NCBI RefSeq assembly: GCF_001306455.1
Contig: NZ_LGTQ01000010.1
Span: 186,001 to 250,000, forward strand
Reading direction: 5' to 3'
DNA: 64,000 nt
Source of the DNA: Jiulongibacter sediminis
Lineage (GTDB): Bacteria; Bacteroidota; Bacteroidia; Cytophagales; Spirosomataceae
The position numbers were made by a program, and so were the translations under genes. How positions within the stretch are numbered: the first letter of the stretch is position 1; each line of letters begins with the position of its first letter. Under the pieces are notes generated by a model. The model searched no databases. It was not told the origin of the DNA and worked only from the letters and a program-made list of their open reading frames with translations. Positions 51,090 to 59,762 of this stretch are shown here, piece after piece.

Positions 51090-52942
51090 GCAATCCAGAA
51101 CAAAAAGGCCATCACCACATGCTGTAACCAATACAGGGCTTTGGCGGAGTATTTGGTCAGAAAATCCTGTGGTGGCTTCACGGAATAACTGTTATTGATC
51201 AAATTTAAATCCATGAGATTCTTCCGTTGCGGATCAATCTCTACCTGAGTAATTTCCATGCTGAAACGGTATTCCTCATAAGTTTCGGCCGCATCCCATT
51301 CAAAAACCTCCACGCTACCATCCTCAAATGAGACTGAAACCACCTGCGGAAGTTTCAAATTCCCTTTTCGTTTGATTTTGAGATAGGCTTTTCCATCCTT
51401 ATTCTGAACAGAATCCACTGAATAATCACAGGAATACGACTTCTCAAAAGTCTGGTCAAAGTACCAGTTATAGTCTTTACCGGTGACTTCATTGACGACC
51501 TTGACGAAATCAGAGAGCTTGGGATGTTTGAACTTAAACCGCTGGTAATAGACTTTCAAAGCTTTGTCCATTACCTCACGTCCCATATAGTTTTCAAGGG
51601 TTTTCAGAGCCGTGGCGGTTTTGGTGTACGTCATCACGCCATAAGTACCTTTCGGGTATTCCCATACGGGTTGATTAATCTCAGCCAGCTCCGGGAATTT
51701 CATGGAAACGTAGCTCCCTCTTGAAGTAGCCATATCCCCGACCTGAAAACCAAGAAGGTCAACCTGGGAGCCTTCACCATACATTTCATCCATGATGCGG
51801 CCTTCCAGGTATTGATTAAAGCCTTCGTCCATAAAAGACTGCTCAAATTCATTGCTGGCCAGAATACCCTGAAAATACTGGTGTCCAAATTCATGAACCG
51901 TAACTATTTCCGCCATTTTGATGGATTTACCCACGCCCCAATAAGAGCCGCAGGTAATGAAGGTCGGATATTCCATTCCACCCGAGCCGCTTGCACTTAC
52001 CGGTGGATCGACCATGGTCAAGGTTTTATGTGGGTACTTGCCCAATAACTCTTCGGTGTATGCTAATGACTTCTCGGCCGCATCAAAATAGCGTTTATAC
52101 TGCGAGGTATGCTCAGGCTGCATCATGGCTTTCATTCGAACGCCTTTCCACATTTTTTCGTGAACCACGAAATCCGGTGAAGCCGTCCATGCAAAATCAT
52201 GAACATCATCGGCCTCAAAGACCAGCGTTTTCAGATTGTTTTTGAGTCGGGTTTGGTGGGTCAGTTGCCCGGTAGCCCCTACGATCAGATTTCGGGGAAG
52301 AGTGATGCTGACCTTGTAGTTCCCAAAATCGGCATAAAACTCAGAGTTCGCATGAAACTGATGGCAGTTCCAGCCCCACTCACCGTTTTTATTTTGCTCA
52401 AAAACACCCACTTTAGGAAACCATTGGCCAATCAGATAGTAGTCGTTTTCACCATACCCTGTCCTGGCAAAAATGCGGGGGAGTTCAGCCCTGAAAGCTA
52501 TATTCAGTCGCACCGTTTCGCCGGGTTGTACTGGCCACTTAAGTTGAATAGCAGCGACTGTACGGTCGTCTTCGTTTTGATCGTCAGGGTGCAGATATTT
52601 CAAAGAACCCAGTAATGAATTGCCATCGGTATCTTTGATTGTGGTCATATAGATGTTCCCGTAACCATCTTCGGGCATTTTATCGCCTCTCAGTTTGCCG
52701 CCAGACTCCTTCATAAAAGTGGAGCTTTTGTCTTTAAACGCATTGAGGTATAGATGAAACTGTAGCTCAGAAACCGGTACCGGCGAAGTATTTTTCCACT
52801 CCAGAATTTCTTCGGCTTGCAGTTGCTTCTTTTCGGTATCAAGCTGTACGCTTATGGTATAATTGGCAATATCCGGGGCAAGGTTTTGTGCTGAAACCTT
52901 TAATCCGATAGTCAATGCCAGTAGGGATAGGATGTACTTCAT
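51086..52942 (-). CDS. M1 family metallopeptidase (secreted aminopeptidase-like)
   Basis: 618 residues with a signal peptide (MKYILSLLALTIGLKVSAQ). The catalytic domain has GGMEYP at 321-326, the counterpart of GxMEN, zinc-binding HEFGH at 350-354 and the third ligand Glu373 in FMDEGFNQYLEG. The C-terminal tail ends in a hydrophobic stretch (ALYWLQHVVMAFLFWIA) that may anchor it. It is periplasmic or surface-attached. It lies downstream of the 59-residue gene at 52972 on the same strand, 29 bases away, and convergent with folB. Confidence 0.92.
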   Translation of the reverse strand: MKYILSLLALTIGLKVSAQNLAPDIANYTISVQLDTEKKQLQAEEILEWKNTSPVPVSELQFHLYLNAFKDKSSTFMKESGGKLRGDKMPEDGYGNIYMTTIKDTDGNSLLGSLKYLHPDDQNEDDRTVAAIQLKWPVQPGETVRLNIAFRAELPRIFARTGYGENDYYLIGQWFPKVGVFEQNKNGEWGWNCHQFHANSEFYADFGNYKVSITLPRNLIVGATGQLTHQTRLKNNLKTLVFEADDVHDFAWTASPDFVVHEKMWKGVRMKAMMQPEHTSQYKRYFDAAEKSLAYTEELLGKYPHKTLTMVDPPVSASGSGGMEYPTFITCGSYWGVGKSIKMAEIVTVHEFGHQYFQGILASNEFEQSFMDEGFNQYLEGRIMDEMYGEGSQVDLLGFQVGDMATSRGSYVSMKFPELAEINQPVWEYPKGTYGVMTYTKTATALKTLENYMGREVMDKALKVYYQRFKFKHPKLSDFVKVVNEVTGKDYNWYFDQTFEKSYSCDYSVDSVQNKDGKAYLKIKRKGNLKLPQVVSVSFEDGSVEVFEWDAAETYEEYRFSMEITQVEIDPQRKNLMDLNLINNSYSVKPPQDFLTKYSAKALYWLQHVVMAFLFWIA

Positions 52943-52971
52943 TTTTTATTAATAATAAGCTGAGAAGTGTT

Positions 52972-53151
52972 TTATGCTAAAGCTTTAAAGACTTCATGAT
53001 ACTCCTCAAAATCTTCCTTTATTAATTGCTCAAGCTTCTCTTGAGGGCTCATTTGATGAATTTCAAATACTTCCTCAAGAATGGCCTTCAGCTCTTTAGG
53101 ATTGTTTTTTCTTAAATCTCTTAGTTGCTCAATTAACTCCTTTTTTGACAT
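52972..53151 (-). CDS. Small acidic protein of unknown function (59 residues)
   Basis: The reading frame from ATG 53151 to TAA at 52974-52972 encodes MSKKELIEQLRDLRKNNP, then KELKAILEEVFEIHQMSP, then QEKLEQLIKEDFEEYHEVFK and ALA. The pattern is amphipathic helices with Leu/Ile spacing and many Glu/Lys, and the codons look like those of real genes. No known domain. It is upstream of the M1 gene on the same strand and may share its transcript. Confidence 0.65.
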   Translation of the reverse strand: MSKKELIEQLRDLRKNNPKELKAILEEVFEIHQMSPQEKLEQLIKEDFEEYHEVFKALA

Positions 53152-53209
53152 CGTTTCTTCACGCTGTTACTCGGTATTTTAAAACTATCCTTTGTGATTT
53201 TGGTTTTAC

Positions 53210-53233
53210 AACCCGAGGTTAAAACCTCGGGTT
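53210..53233. repeat. Perfect palindrome downstream of tatD
   Basis: AACCCGAGGTT, AA, AACCTCGGGTT: two 11-base arms with a 2-base centre. No T run follows on either strand. It lies 56 bases after the tatD stop and may be a dispersed palindrome or a terminator without U tract. Confidence 0.6.
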
Positions 53234-53288
53234 ACCAATATTTCGCATCTCTGAGGCTCTGTTTAGATGACTTAAATTTAAGAGATTT

Positions 53289-54068
53289 CTAGGCTTTCAG
53301 CCTCATCGCATTCTCAGTCGTCTTCTCCACCACCTCTTCCTTGGAAAGACCCATCAAAAGAGCTACGCGTTCCGCCACCAATTCTACGTAAGCCACCTCA
53401 TTCCTTTTACCTCTGTAGGGTGTCGGAGCCAAATATGGGGAATCAGTTTCCAGCACGACTTTATCAATAGATACGTAAGGCAAAACCTTGTCTAATCCTC
53501 CGTTTTTAAAAGTGGAAACTCCGCCAATACCCAAGAGGAAATTGAGGCCAATCACTCTTTTTGCTTCTACCAGGTTGCCGGAGAAACAATGAAAAATGCC
53601 TCTCAAACCTTCCCAGCCAAACTCCTCAATCAGCTCGCAGCAGCGTAAAATCGCATTATGCTCGTTTTTCTTTGAGTTTCTGGAATGAATGCAAATGGGA
53701 AGATTATGCTTTTTCGCCAATTCCAATTGCTTCAAAAATGCCGACTCCTGCTCTTTAACAAAGGTCAGATCCCAGTAAAAATCCAGCCCAATCTCACCGA
53801 TCATGAAATAGCTACCTTTTGCCAGATTTTCTTCAACAATTTGAAGCTCCTGCTCCACATCCTCTTTCACATAGCAAGGGTGAAGCCCCATCATCGGTAT
53901 GCAATAGCCGGGGTACTTTTCAGCCATCTCAAGCATTGGAGCTATGGTTCCACTATTGCAATTCGGCATCCAGATTTCCTTTACACCTGCCTCACGAGCC
54001 CGCTCAAAAACCTCTTTTTCATCCTCTTTAAAAACCTCATCATAAATATGAGCGTGTGTTTCTATCAT
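53289..54068 (-). CDS. TatD family metal-dependent hydrolase
   Basis: 259 residues of the TIM-barrel amidohydrolase type. Metal ligands are visible: ETHAHIYD at the N-terminus (H-x-H), Glu in MIGEIGLDFYWD near 93, His in PICIHSRNS near 130, His in GIFHCFSG near 158, and Asp in VVLETDSPYLAP near 211. TatD proteins are 3'-5' DNA exonucleases. Divergent from murF-alr. Confidence 0.93.
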   Translation of the reverse strand: MIETHAHIYDEVFKEDEKEVFERAREAGVKEIWMPNCNSGTIAPMLEMAEKYPGYCIPMMGLHPCYVKEDVEQELQIVEENLAKGSYFMIGEIGLDFYWDLTFVKEQESAFLKQLELAKKHNLPICIHSRNSKKNEHNAILRCCELIEEFGWEGLRGIFHCFSGNLVEAKRVIGLNFLLGIGGVSTFKNGGLDKVLPYVSIDKVVLETDSPYLAPTPYRGKRNEVAYVELVAERVALLMGLSKEEVVEKTTENAMRLKA

Positions 54069-54089
54069 TCTTTACGTTCTGTTCTGCTG

Positions 54090-54097
54090 CAAATTTA
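54090..54097 (-). promoter_or_regulatory. Candidate -7 element of tatD
   Basis: On the minus strand TAAATTTG (54097-54090) matches TAnnTTTG, 21 bases before the ATG. The nearest TTTG upstream is 28 bases away, too far for a normal pair. Confidence 0.35.
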
Positions 54098-54184
54098 CCA
54101 ATCTGTATCGAATATATTTCCCGCTCAAAGGGCACGATCCATTAAAGCTCCTTAAATTCGTATTTTATTCCTATCTGATCCCCT

Positions 54185-56644
54185 TTGAAACAGACGCAGA
54201 CCTCTTCCGACTCCAAGATTCTTCTTACCGACAGCCGTTTTTTGTCGCAACCAGGTAAAACCGTTTTTGTGGCTATTGAAGGCGAAAGGCATAACGGTCA
54301 TGATTTTATTGAAGATCTGATCTCCAAGGGGGTCAGCGAGTTTATTGTTTCAAAAAAATGGGCTGAGCAGCATCAAAGCCTGCTCCCTTTGGCAACATTT
54401 ACCATTGCCGAAAATACCACGAGAGCTCTCCAAAAAATGGCTCGAAAACATCGGGAGACTTTCGAGGTTCCGGTGGTGGGCATTACGGGAAGCAATGGTA
54501 AAACCATTGTCAAAGAGTGGCTTTCTTCCATTTTGCAAAGCACGCTATCGGTGATCAAAAGCCCGAGAAGTTATAATTCTCAAATCGGTGTACCTTTGTC
54601 GGTATGGCAAATGTCGCCTGAGCATGAAGTGGCTATCTTTGAAGCCGGCATTTCTCAACCCGCCGAAATGCAGGCCCTTTCCGAGATTATTCAGCCTGAA
54701 ATTGGCCTTTTTACCAATATTGGCTCTGCTCATAATGAAGGTTTCAGAAGTCAGAAACAGAAAATCACTGAAAAGCTTCGACTCTTCAGAAAGGCTAAAA
54801 CGCTCATTTATTCCATTGACTATCCTGAATTGGATGAGGAAATCCGCATTTTCCTGAAAGCGGTAAACCCCAAAGTAGAGTTAATCCCCTGGTCAAAAAA
54901 TCAGAAGGGTTCTATCACGGTTGATGTAGAGAAAAAAGACAAATTCACCAATCTCCGGGTTTATTGGAAAGGTGATGAATTTGATCTCCATATCCCTTTT
55001 GTGGATGATGCTTCAATTGAAAATTGTATTCACTGCTTTTTTGCCGCCTACCTAGTTTTAAAGAAAACCCAAGCCGAAAGGGAGATTCCCCAGCTAATTC
55101 AAAACGGTTTTGATACCCTGAAGCCGGTGGCGATGCGACTTGAGCTCAAAGAAGGTATCAATAACTGTTATCTGATAGACGACAGTTATAATAATGATTT
55201 CGGGGGACTGGAAATGGCCCTCAATTTCATGAATCAGCATCATATCAATCGCCGCAAATGCATTATTCTGAGTGATGTTTTACAATCCGGCCTGCCGGAG
55301 AAAGAATTATATAAAAAGATTAACGATTTGCTTGAAGGAGCTGATATTCAGCAAATTATTGGTATCGGGCCCATCATTTCCAGAAACAAAGGAGCTTTTG
55401 AAGAAATAGATACTTATCTAAATGTCGAAGAATTTCTCAAAAAACACCCTTTGCAGCAGTTTGCCAATCAACTGATTTTGGTCAAAGGAGCCCGTAATTT
55501 TGCTTTTGAGAAAATCGTCAATGCCCTAACTCACAAAGTTCACGGTACGGCTCTGGAGGTCAACCTTGACGCCATTACCCATAATCTGAATTATTACCGC
55601 GGTAAAATTGCCGACAAGACAAAGCTTATGGTTATGGTTAAGGCCTCTGCCTATGGAAGCGGAAGTACAGAAGTGGCCAGTTTGTTGCAATATCACCGAG
55701 TAGATTATCTGGCCGTGGCTTACACCGACGAGGGCGTGGAATTACGTGAAAACGGCATTGAATTGCCTATTATGGTACTCAATCCTCAACCGGAGAGCTT
55801 CAAAAAACTGGTTACTTATGCTCTGGAACCTGAGATTTACAGCCTCCAGATTCTCAAATCTTTTATTCGTTTTCTTGATTTTGAGAAGCCTGAAAATATT
55901 TCGGTTAAAATTCATTTGAAAATTGATACTGGTATGAAACGCCTCGGATTTATTGAGGAAGATCTGCCTGAGTTATTGAAACTACTCAAAGAAAACCCGA
56001 CGTTAAAAGTTGGCAGTATTTTCAGCCACCTCGCTGCTTCAGATAGCAAAAAGGAAAGAGAATTTACAAAGTCCCAAATCAGTTCTTTCAGCAGTATTGC
56101 TACTAAAATTCAGGCTGAATTAGTAGAAAAGCCCATCAGGCATATTCTGAATACGGCCGGAATTGTCAATTATCCTGAGGCTCAGTTTGAAATGGTGCGA
56201 CTGGGCATTGGCCTGTACGGTGTTGATAGCAGCGAAATTCATCAGCGTGAGCTTGAAACGACGGCTACACTAAAGACCACAATCTCGCAGATCAAAAAGG
56301 CTAAAGCTGGCGAAACGATCGGTTATGGCCGGGTGGGCAAAGCAACAAATGACATGACGCTGGCCACTATTGCGATCGGCTACGCTGATGGTTTTGATCG
56401 AAAAATGAGCAATGGTAAAGGCTTTGTCTATCTGCAAGGCCACCGGTGCCCCACCATCGGAAATGTATGTATGGATATGACCATGATAGACATTACCGGC
56501 ATCACTGCCGAAGTTGGAGATCAGGTCGAAATCTTCGGAAAGAACATTTCTATTTTTGAGCTTGCGGAGCAATTAGAGACCATTCCTTACGAAATACTCA
56601 CAAAAGTCGGTTCGCGGGTTAAAAGAGTCTTTTTTAAAGAATAA
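54185..56644 (+). CDS. Bifunctional MurF / alanine racemase
   Basis: 819 residues. The first half is MurF, which adds D-Ala-D-Ala to the UDP-muramoyl tripeptide: LLTDSRFLSQPGKTVFVAIEG near 13-33, P-loop VVGITGSNGKTIVKEWL near 97-113, and YLIDDSYNNDFGG near 330. From about 455 the alanine racemase half follows: ALEVNLDAITHNLNYYR, PLP Lys in MVMVKASAYGSG near 485, and catalytic Tyr region GLGIGLYGVDSSE-like (VRLGIGLYGVD) with C-terminal TIGNVCMDMTMIDITG. This fusion is typical of Bacteroidota. The start is TTG at 54185: an in-frame stop lies 6 bases upstream, and the protein lacks the usual first 10-15 residues. Confidence 0.93.
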   Translation: MKQTQTSSDSKILLTDSRFLSQPGKTVFVAIEGERHNGHDFIEDLISKGVSEFIVSKKWAEQHQSLLPLATFTIAENTTRALQKMARKHRETFEVPVVGITGSNGKTIVKEWLSSILQSTLSVIKSPRSYNSQIGVPLSVWQMSPEHEVAIFEAGISQPAEMQALSEIIQPEIGLFTNIGSAHNEGFRSQKQKITEKLRLFRKAKTLIYSIDYPELDEEIRIFLKAVNPKVELIPWSKNQKGSITVDVEKKDKFTNLRVYWKGDEFDLHIPFVDDASIENCIHCFFAAYLVLKKTQAEREIPQLIQNGFDTLKPVAMRLELKEGINNCYLIDDSYNNDFGGLEMALNFMNQHHINRRKCIILSDVLQSGLPEKELYKKINDLLEGADIQQIIGIGPIISRNKGAFEEIDTYLNVEEFLKKHPLQQFANQLILVKGARNFAFEKIVNALTHKVHGTALEVNLDAITHNLNYYRGKIADKTKLMVMVKASAYGSGSTEVASLLQYHRVDYLAVAYTDEGVELRENGIELPIMVLNPQPESFKKLVTYALEPEIYSLQILKSFIRFLDFEKPENISVKIHLKIDTGMKRLGFIEEDLPELLKLLKENPTLKVGSIFSHLAASDSKKEREFTKSQISSFSSIATKIQAELVEKPIRHILNTAGIVNYPEAQFEMVRLGIGLYGVDSSEIHQRELETTATLKTTISQIKKAKAGETIGYGRVGKATNDMTLATIAIGYADGFDRKMSNGKGFVYLQGHRCPTIGNVCMDMTMIDITGITAEVGDQVEIFGKNISIFELAEQLETIPYEILTKVGSRVKRVFFKE

Positions 56645-56757
56645 AGCCCCTTCTGATCAACTACTGAATGTTATTCATCTACACATTTCTCAAAGATTTG
56701 CTCACTGACATGTTCTGTCGTAAATTGTACTATTACAATTAATAATGATCTATTTCT

Positions 56758-57216
56758 ATGGCAATGACATCATTGAAAATAAACGGGAAAGTCTATGAAA
56801 CAGACGTTGATCCTCAGACTCCATTACTGTGGTATTTAAGAGAACATGCTGACCTGGTAGGTACCAAATATGGTTGTGGCATCGCCCAATGTGGAGCTTG
56901 TACAGTTCATATGAACGGCAATCCCATTCGCTCATGCATTATGCCAATCTCTTCGGTGGCCAATGCAGAAATCACCACTATTGAAGGACTCTCTGAAAAC
57001 GGTGATCACCCGGTTCAGCAGGCTTGGGATGAACTGGATGTACCCCAATGTGGCTACTGTCAGGCTGGTCAAATGATGACTGCAGCAGCTCTTCTAAAGG
57101 AAAACAAAAAACCTTCTGAAGAAGAAATTGAGACAGCAATGAGCCCTCATATCTGCCGATGCGGAACCTATCATCGGATTAAGAAAGCTGTAAAGCTTGC
57201 CGGGGAGAAGATGTGA
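56758..57216 (+). CDS. [2Fe-2S] subunit of a molybdenum hydroxylase (IorA/CoxS type)
   Basis: 152 residues. Two iron-sulfur domains: the plant-type site GTKYGCGIAQCGACTVHMNG with a further Cys in IRSC, and the helical site PQCGYCQAGQMMTAAALL with ICRCGTYHRIKKA. The short N-terminus and the LLWYLREHADLVGTKYGCG block match the isoquinoline-1-oxidoreductase alpha subunit family. It carries electrons from the molybdenum site of the following gene. The order, small subunit then large subunit with 109 bases between, fits the family. Confidence 0.93.
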   Translation: MAMTSLKINGKVYETDVDPQTPLLWYLREHADLVGTKYGCGIAQCGACTVHMNGNPIRSCIMPISSVANAEITTIEGLSENGDHPVQQAWDELDVPQCGYCQAGQMMTAAALLKENKKPSEEEIETAMSPHICRCGTYHRIKKAVKLAGEKM

Positions 57217-57325
57217 CTTCGAATCACAGAGTCCTGCGGACAGGCTCAGTCACCGAAGCGAAAAGTTGTTCAAGGTGACACCTAATAATTGAAATAATTA
57301 CTAAAGAATTTAAAGCATCAATGCT

Positions 57326-59467
57326 ATGCAAAATATACAATCTAAATCAAGGAGAGACTTTTTAAAGTCGGCCTCAGCTGCCTCAGGCGGGTTGATTCTG
57401 GGCTTTAGTTGGCTAGGCACTCAGGCTTTCGGGGCGAAAGTAATAGACCCATCAGCCGTGGCTCATGAGTTTAACGCCTATCTGTCCATCTCTCCTGACG
57501 GAAAAATTACGATTTACTCCCCCAACCCGGAGATCGGTCAGGGTATCAAAACGGCTTTCCCGCTCATTGTAGCGGAAGAGCTGGACGTTGATTTTGATCA
57601 GGTTACAGTACTTCAGGCCAACCTTTCTGATAAGTATGATCGCCAGTTGACAGGCGGTAGTGGTGCTATTCGCCATTCATGGGATAGACTTCGTGAAGCC
57701 GGAGCCACTGCCCGTGAACTGATGAAAGAAGCAGCAGCCCAGAAGTGGAATACGTCTTCTGCTAACCTAACCACCGCCAAAGGGATGGTAATTTCGCCAG
57801 ATGGCAAAAAGCTTTCTTATGGTGATTTGGTAGAAACGGCCAAAGGCCTTAATACTCCAACGAATGTCAAATTGAAAGACCCGAAAGACTTTAAGTTGAT
57901 CGGTGGCTGGCATAAAGGGGTAGATAACCCAAAAGTATTGAAAGGTGAAAGGCTTTTTGGGATTGACCTCAAAAAAGAAGGCATGTTCAACGCTCAGATT
58001 CAACGTCCCCCGGCTTTTGGTTTAAAACTCAAATCCTTTGATGCTTCAGAGGCTTTGAAAATGCCAGGTATTGTTGAAGTCGTTTCATTCGATAATAAGG
58101 TGGCGATTGTTGGAAATTCGACCTGGGAAATCATGCAGGCCCGTAAAAAAGTCAAAATTGATTGGGAAAAAGATAAAGATTTAGAAAGTTCAGAAGACCA
58201 CGACCGAATTTTTAAAACCTACTTAGACAAACCTGATAACGGTGAGGTAAGAAGAAAAGACGGCGATATTGAAAAGGCCTTTGCCGAAGCTGCAAAAGTT
58301 GTAACCGCTGATTATCAGTGTCCTTTTTTGCCACATAGCCCCATGGAGCCCATGAACTTCTTTGCTCATGTGAAAGAAAACGGTACTATTGAATTGGCAG
58401 GGCCAACCCAAACGCCCGGAAGAGCGGTTGCCTCTATATCAAAACTTCTTGACGTACCCGCAGACAAAATCAGCGTAGAACTCACCAAAATGGGTGGTGG
58501 TTTTGGCCGTAGGCTTGATGACGGCTACGCCGTAGAAGCTGCTCATTTAAGTAGTATTATCAAAAAACCAGTGAAAGTAACCTGGACAAAAGAAGATGAC
58601 ATCTCCGGTGGATATTACCGACCTGCCGTTCGCTATCGTTTCCGTGCGGCCCTGGATAAAGACGGAAATATTACAGGATTCCATCTGAAAGGTGTTGGCT
58701 TAAATGCCGGCAACTGCACTCGTCAGGATAACTTCCCGGCAGGGGCCATTGATAACCTTCTGGTAGAAAGTGTGAATTATGAGTCACCTATAACCACAGG
58801 TCCATGGAGGGCACCGATCACCAATTTCCTGGCCTACGCAGAGCAGGCCTTTTTAGATGAAGTTGCTGAGGCAGCCAAAAAAGACCCTGTTCAATTGCGT
58901 CTGGAGCTTTTTGAAAGAGCTAAGAATAATCCGGTTGGTGAAATCAGTTATGATATTGACCGCTTTGTAGAAACCATCAAGCTGGCTGCCGAAAAAGCTA
59001 GCTGGGGTAAAAAGAAGAACATCTCTCAAGGATTTAGTGCCTACTTCTCTCATAACTCATACGTGGCTCAAGTCGCCGAAGTGAAAAAGGTTAAAGGGCA
59101 GCCTGTATTGAGTAAGGTGATTGCCGCTACAGATTGCGGAATTGTCATCAACCAAAGCGGGGCTCAAAACCAGATTTACGGTGCCATCACGGACGGGCTT
59201 GGGCACGCCATGTTTGGTAAGTTAAGTTTCAAAAACGGTGAGCCGGAACAAAAGAACTATGACTCTTACCGCATCATTAGAATGAATGAGATTCCGGAAA
59301 TAGAGGCTCATTTCGTCAATAATGGCAAATCGCCAACAGGTCTCGGGGAGCCGGCCATCCCTCCTACCGGTGGGGCTATTGCCAATGCCTTTGCTGCCGC
59401 AACAGGGAAAAGGCTGTACAGTCAGCCGTTTAATCTGGAGGATGATCAGGTAGAAAGTTATTTATAA
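57326..59467 (+). CDS. Molybdopterin-binding subunit of an aldehyde/isoquinoline-type oxidoreductase
   Basis: 713 residues. A twin-arginine signal is at the N-terminus (SRRDFLKSASAASGGLILGF), so it is exported folded with the [2Fe-2S] partner. Molybdenum-site motifs are PNPEIGQGIKTAFPLIVAEELDVD near 65-88, QCPFLPHSPMEPMNFFAHV near 330-350, GGGFGRRLDDGYAVEAA near 390, WRAPITNFLAYAEQAFLDE near 495 and the C-terminal GLGEPAIPPTGGAIANAF with catalytic Glu. IorB-type enzymes oxidise aldehydes or N-heterocycles; the substrate is not visible. A terminator follows. Confidence 0.93.
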   Translation: MQNIQSKSRRDFLKSASAASGGLILGFSWLGTQAFGAKVIDPSAVAHEFNAYLSISPDGKITIYSPNPEIGQGIKTAFPLIVAEELDVDFDQVTVLQANLSDKYDRQLTGGSGAIRHSWDRLREAGATARELMKEAAAQKWNTSSANLTTAKGMVISPDGKKLSYGDLVETAKGLNTPTNVKLKDPKDFKLIGGWHKGVDNPKVLKGERLFGIDLKKEGMFNAQIQRPPAFGLKLKSFDASEALKMPGIVEVVSFDNKVAIVGNSTWEIMQARKKVKIDWEKDKDLESSEDHDRIFKTYLDKPDNGEVRRKDGDIEKAFAEAAKVVTADYQCPFLPHSPMEPMNFFAHVKENGTIELAGPTQTPGRAVASISKLLDVPADKISVELTKMGGGFGRRLDDGYAVEAAHLSSIIKKPVKVTWTKEDDISGGYYRPAVRYRFRAALDKDGNITGFHLKGVGLNAGNCTRQDNFPAGAIDNLLVESVNYESPITTGPWRAPITNFLAYAEQAFLDEVAEAAKKDPVQLRLELFERAKNNPVGEISYDIDRFVETIKLAAEKASWGKKKNISQGFSAYFSHNSYVAQVAEVKKVKGQPVLSKVIAATDCGIVINQSGAQNQIYGAITDGLGHAMFGKLSFKNGEPEQKNYDSYRIIRMNEIPEIEAHFVNNGKSPTGLGEPAIPPTGGAIANAFAAATGKRLYSQPFNLEDDQVESYL

Positions 59468-59490
59468 AAGACTCAATCATTCATATTTTA

Positions 59491-59523
59491 AGGCTCCCGG
59501 TATTATGCCGGGAGCTTTTTTTA
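59491..59523 (+). terminator. Terminator of the molybdenum hydroxylase genes
   Basis: A perfect 8-bp stem GCTCCCGG (59493-59500) with CCGGGAGC (59508-59515), 7-base loop and T7 run. Confidence 0.88.
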
Positions 59524-59762
59524 TGCAGAAAATCACCTGTTGTTTTTACCTAATAATTGAAAAAATCCCTTATTTACTTATTGACTTTTTTACTCTAAAT
59601 ACGTTCGTATTCTACTCACCAAACAGGGTATAACTATCTGTTTTACAGCCACATAATAAAACTCTATTGACATTTTACGTGTATACAGTATAGCTTTGAT
59701 GTACTTCAAAAAAGAAGAGGTGGATTCCGAAAAACCTTATAGAGTAGGAGCTATGAAAACAA

